Positions 6,256 through 7,436 of a stretch of DNA of 7,436 bases are shown piece by piece. How positions within the stretch are numbered: position 1 is the first letter of the stretch; each line of letters opens with the position of its first letter. The DNA lies in contig JAJRRZ010000149.1 in assembly GCA_024279045.1 (NCBI GenBank), forward strand, positions 1 through 7,436, given 5' to 3'. The position numbers and the translations under genes are program-made. The stretch is from Alphaproteobacteria bacterium (GTDB taxonomy: Bacteria; Pseudomonadota; Alphaproteobacteria; Rhizobiales; Aestuariivirgaceae). The notes under the pieces were generated by a model. The model made no database searches and had not been told where the DNA came from. It worked only from the letters and a program-made list of their open reading frames with translations.

Positions 6256-7233
6256 ATGAGCACCACTTCGCAGGGCAATCACCTCGACGACATCCGCCAC
6301 AAGCGCGTGGCCGACGCCGTGCCGCACCACTGGGCGGAGCGGTTGTTGCCGGTGGCGTGGCTGCCCTATGCGCGGCTGATGCGGCTGGAGCGCCCGGTGG
6401 GCTGGCAGTTGCTGCTGATTCCGGCGCTGTGGAGCATCGCCCTGGCACAGGTGGCCGAAGGTGGCGGCTGGCCGAGCCTGTGGCTCATCGTCCTGTTCCT
6501 GATCGGCTCGGTGGTGATGCGCGGAGCGGGCTGCGTCTACAACGATATCGTCGATCGCGACATCGATGCGAAGGTGGAGCGCACGCGCAACCGCCCGCTG
6601 CCGTCGGGGCAGGTGTCGCTGAAGCAGGCGGTGCTGTTCCTGGCCACGCTGTTGCTGGCGGGGCTGCTGGTGCTGTTGCAGCTGAACCGCCCGGCACAGG
6701 TGGTGGCCATCTCCTCGCTGGTCCTGGTGGCCATCTATCCGTTCATGAAACGCTTCACCTACTGGCCGCAGCTGTTCCTCGGCCTGGCCTTCAACTTCGG
6801 CGCCCTGGTGGGCTGGGTAGCGGTGCGCGGACAACTGGAGTGGCCCGCCGTGCTGCTGTATGTCGGCGGTGTGTTCTGGACGCTGGCCTATGATACCATC
6901 TACGCCCATCAGGATCGCGCCGACGACCTGCTGGCCGGGGTGAAGTCCACGGCACTGAAGCTGGGCGAGCACACGAAGGCGGCGCTGGCGCTGTTCTACG
7001 CGCTGGCCTTTCTGAGCATCGGCCTGGCAGGTTGGCTGGCCGGAGCCTTTCCATTGTTTCTGGTGGGGCTGGCGGTGGCTGCCGGGCGCGCAGCATGGCA
7101 GGTCATCACGCTGGACATCGACGATGCCACCAACTGCCTGCAACGCTTTCGCGACAACCGCAACATCGGCATGGCCATTTTCGCAGGCGCTCTGGCGGCG
7201 GCGCTGGCGAAAAGTTACGGCATCGACTTCTGA
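6256..7233 (+). CDS. ubiA: 4-hydroxybenzoate polyprenyltransferase UbiA
   Basis: A 325-residue integral inner-membrane prenyltransferase that attaches the polyprenyl tail to 4-hydroxybenzoate, the membrane-committing step of ubiquinone synthesis. The first Asp-rich motif, NDIVDRDID at residues 96-104, and the second, DTIYAHQDRADD at 213-224, bind the prenyl diphosphate through magnesium; both are complete. Multiple hydrophobic helices are evident, for instance at about 51-66, 73-92, 124-143, 147-163, 172-190, 198-212, 243-275 and 304-319. RTRNRPLPSG at 109-118 is also a family hallmark. The N-terminus has about 30 polar residues before the conserved PYARLMRLERPVGW. I chose the ATG at 6256 because the reading frame upstream (open from 6112) overlaps the rsmE start and is not protein-like; the ribosome binding site there is weak (GAAG at 6250-6253). 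Confidence 0.95.
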   Translation: MSTTSQGNHLDDIRHKRVADAVPHHWAERLLPVAWLPYARLMRLERPVGWQLLLIPALWSIALAQVAEGGGWPSLWLIVLFLIGSVVMRGAGCVYNDIVDRDIDAKVERTRNRPLPSGQVSLKQAVLFLATLLLAGLLVLLQLNRPAQVVAISSLVLVAIYPFMKRFTYWPQLFLGLAFNFGALVGWVAVRGQLEWPAVLLYVGGVFWTLAYDTIYAHQDRADDLLAGVKSTALKLGEHTKAALALFYALAFLSIGLAGWLAGAFPLFLVGLAVAAGRAAWQVITLDIDDATNCLQRFRDNRNIGMAIFAGALAAALAKSYGIDF

Positions 7234-7279
7234 GCTGGTGATAGCTCACTGCCTGATGGCGGGTGGCGCATGGCGGAAA

Positions 7280-7292
7280 GGCACGCTGTGCC
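7280..7292. other. Short inverted repeat after ubiA
   Basis: GGCAC-GCT-GTGCC is a perfect 5-base stem with a 3-base loop, 46 bases after the ubiA stop. No T-run follows, so it is a poor intrinsic terminator. It sits where the -35 of the promoter candidate at 7305-7313 would be, so an operator is an alternative. Confidence 0.3.
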
Positions 7293-7304
7293 GGGAAAGG
7301 GGCA

Positions 7305-7313
7305 TGCTACACT
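7305..7313 (+). promoter_or_regulatory. Candidate extended -10 promoter of the gene starting at 7357
   Basis: TGCTACACT contains the extended -10 TGn followed by TACACT (4 of 6 to consensus). No clear -35 stands 16-18 bases upstream. The implied start of transcription is near 7320, giving a leader of roughly 37 bases. Confidence 0.3.
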
Positions 7314-7356
7314 GGTGCGTGAATTGCAGAATTGCTCGCGAACGGGATGTGAAACC

Positions 7357-7436
7357 ATGAACACGCGCACCATCAAGGTGAGCTGCGAGGCCTGCGGGGC
7401 CGAGGCGGAAGCGGAGATCACCGGCGTGATGGATCT
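7357..7436 (+). CDS. Start of a CxxC-containing protein, cut by the window end
   Basis: An ATG at 7357 opens 26 codons without a stop to the window end. The peptide begins MNTRTIKVSCEACGAEAEAE and continues ITGVMD. Cysteines 10 and 13 form a C-x-x-C knuckle, as in small zinc ribbons, but the second pair, if any, is outside the window. A modest ribosome binding site, GGGA at 7344-7347, stands 9 bases before the ATG. I do not recognise the family. It lies 123 bases after ubiA on the same strand with a promoter candidate of its own. Confidence 0.5.
   Translation, partial: MNTRTIKVSCEACGAEAEAEITGVMD

Noticed and set aside
6232..7143. Long minus-strand open frame opposite ubiA
   Set aside because: A Gln/His/Arg-rich shadow of a clearly coding ubiA.
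1..7436. CRISPR array, tRNA or rRNA gene, phage or defence genes
   Set aside because: No spaced direct repeats, cloverleaf-like sequence, rRNA-like sequence or hallmark proteins were seen on either strand.

Overview
The window looks like chromosomal DNA of an alphaproteobacterium. The ubiA protein carries the MRGAGCVYNDIVDRDID type of active-site motif and the rsmE protein the RIMRADTA type of knot motif, both of which I associate with alphaproteobacterial members. The divergent rsmE/ubiA pair is also an arrangement I recall from that class. I cannot name the genus from this sequence alone.

Layout. (1) Left edge, 1 to about 105: the first 17 codons of an IS5-type transposase on the minus strand with its own ribosome binding site, so an insertion sequence lies mostly outside the window. 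(2) 145-1092, minus: a glycosyltransferase-like protein with a DxD motif and a GT8-like H...PWK motif. (3) 1093-1334: a divergent intergenic region with two small palindromes. (4) 1335-3086, plus: a complete ABC exporter half-transporter (membrane domain fused to ATPase). (5) 3167-3748, plus: an exported DUF302 protein, 80 bases after the ABC gene. (6) 3805-5208, minus and convergent with DUF302: a class III PLP aminotransferase. (7) 5355-6131, minus: rsmE (16S rRNA m3U1498 methyltransferase), upstream of the aminotransferase. (8) 6256-7233, plus: ubiA (4-hydroxybenzoate polyprenyltransferase), divergent from rsmE. (9) 7357-7436, plus: the start of a small CxxC protein cut by the window end.

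How the genes relate. rsmE and ubiA are housekeeping genes (ribosome modification and ubiquinone synthesis). The aminotransferase follows rsmE on the same strand but seems to have its own promoter in the 146-base gap. The glycosyltransferase-like gene and the ABC exporter share a divergent control region and may serve export or assembly of a surface glycoconjugate, but this is inference. The left part (IS fragment, glycosyltransferase, intergenic region) is visibly richer in A+T than the right part, which fits an accessory segment next to conserved chromosome.

No CRISPR array, tRNA, rRNA, phage gene, toxin-antitoxin pair or recognisable defence system was seen. I found no convincing new system. 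The most interesting points are the glycosyltransferase/ABC pair, the symmetric sites upstream of the aminotransferase, and the composition break beside the IS.
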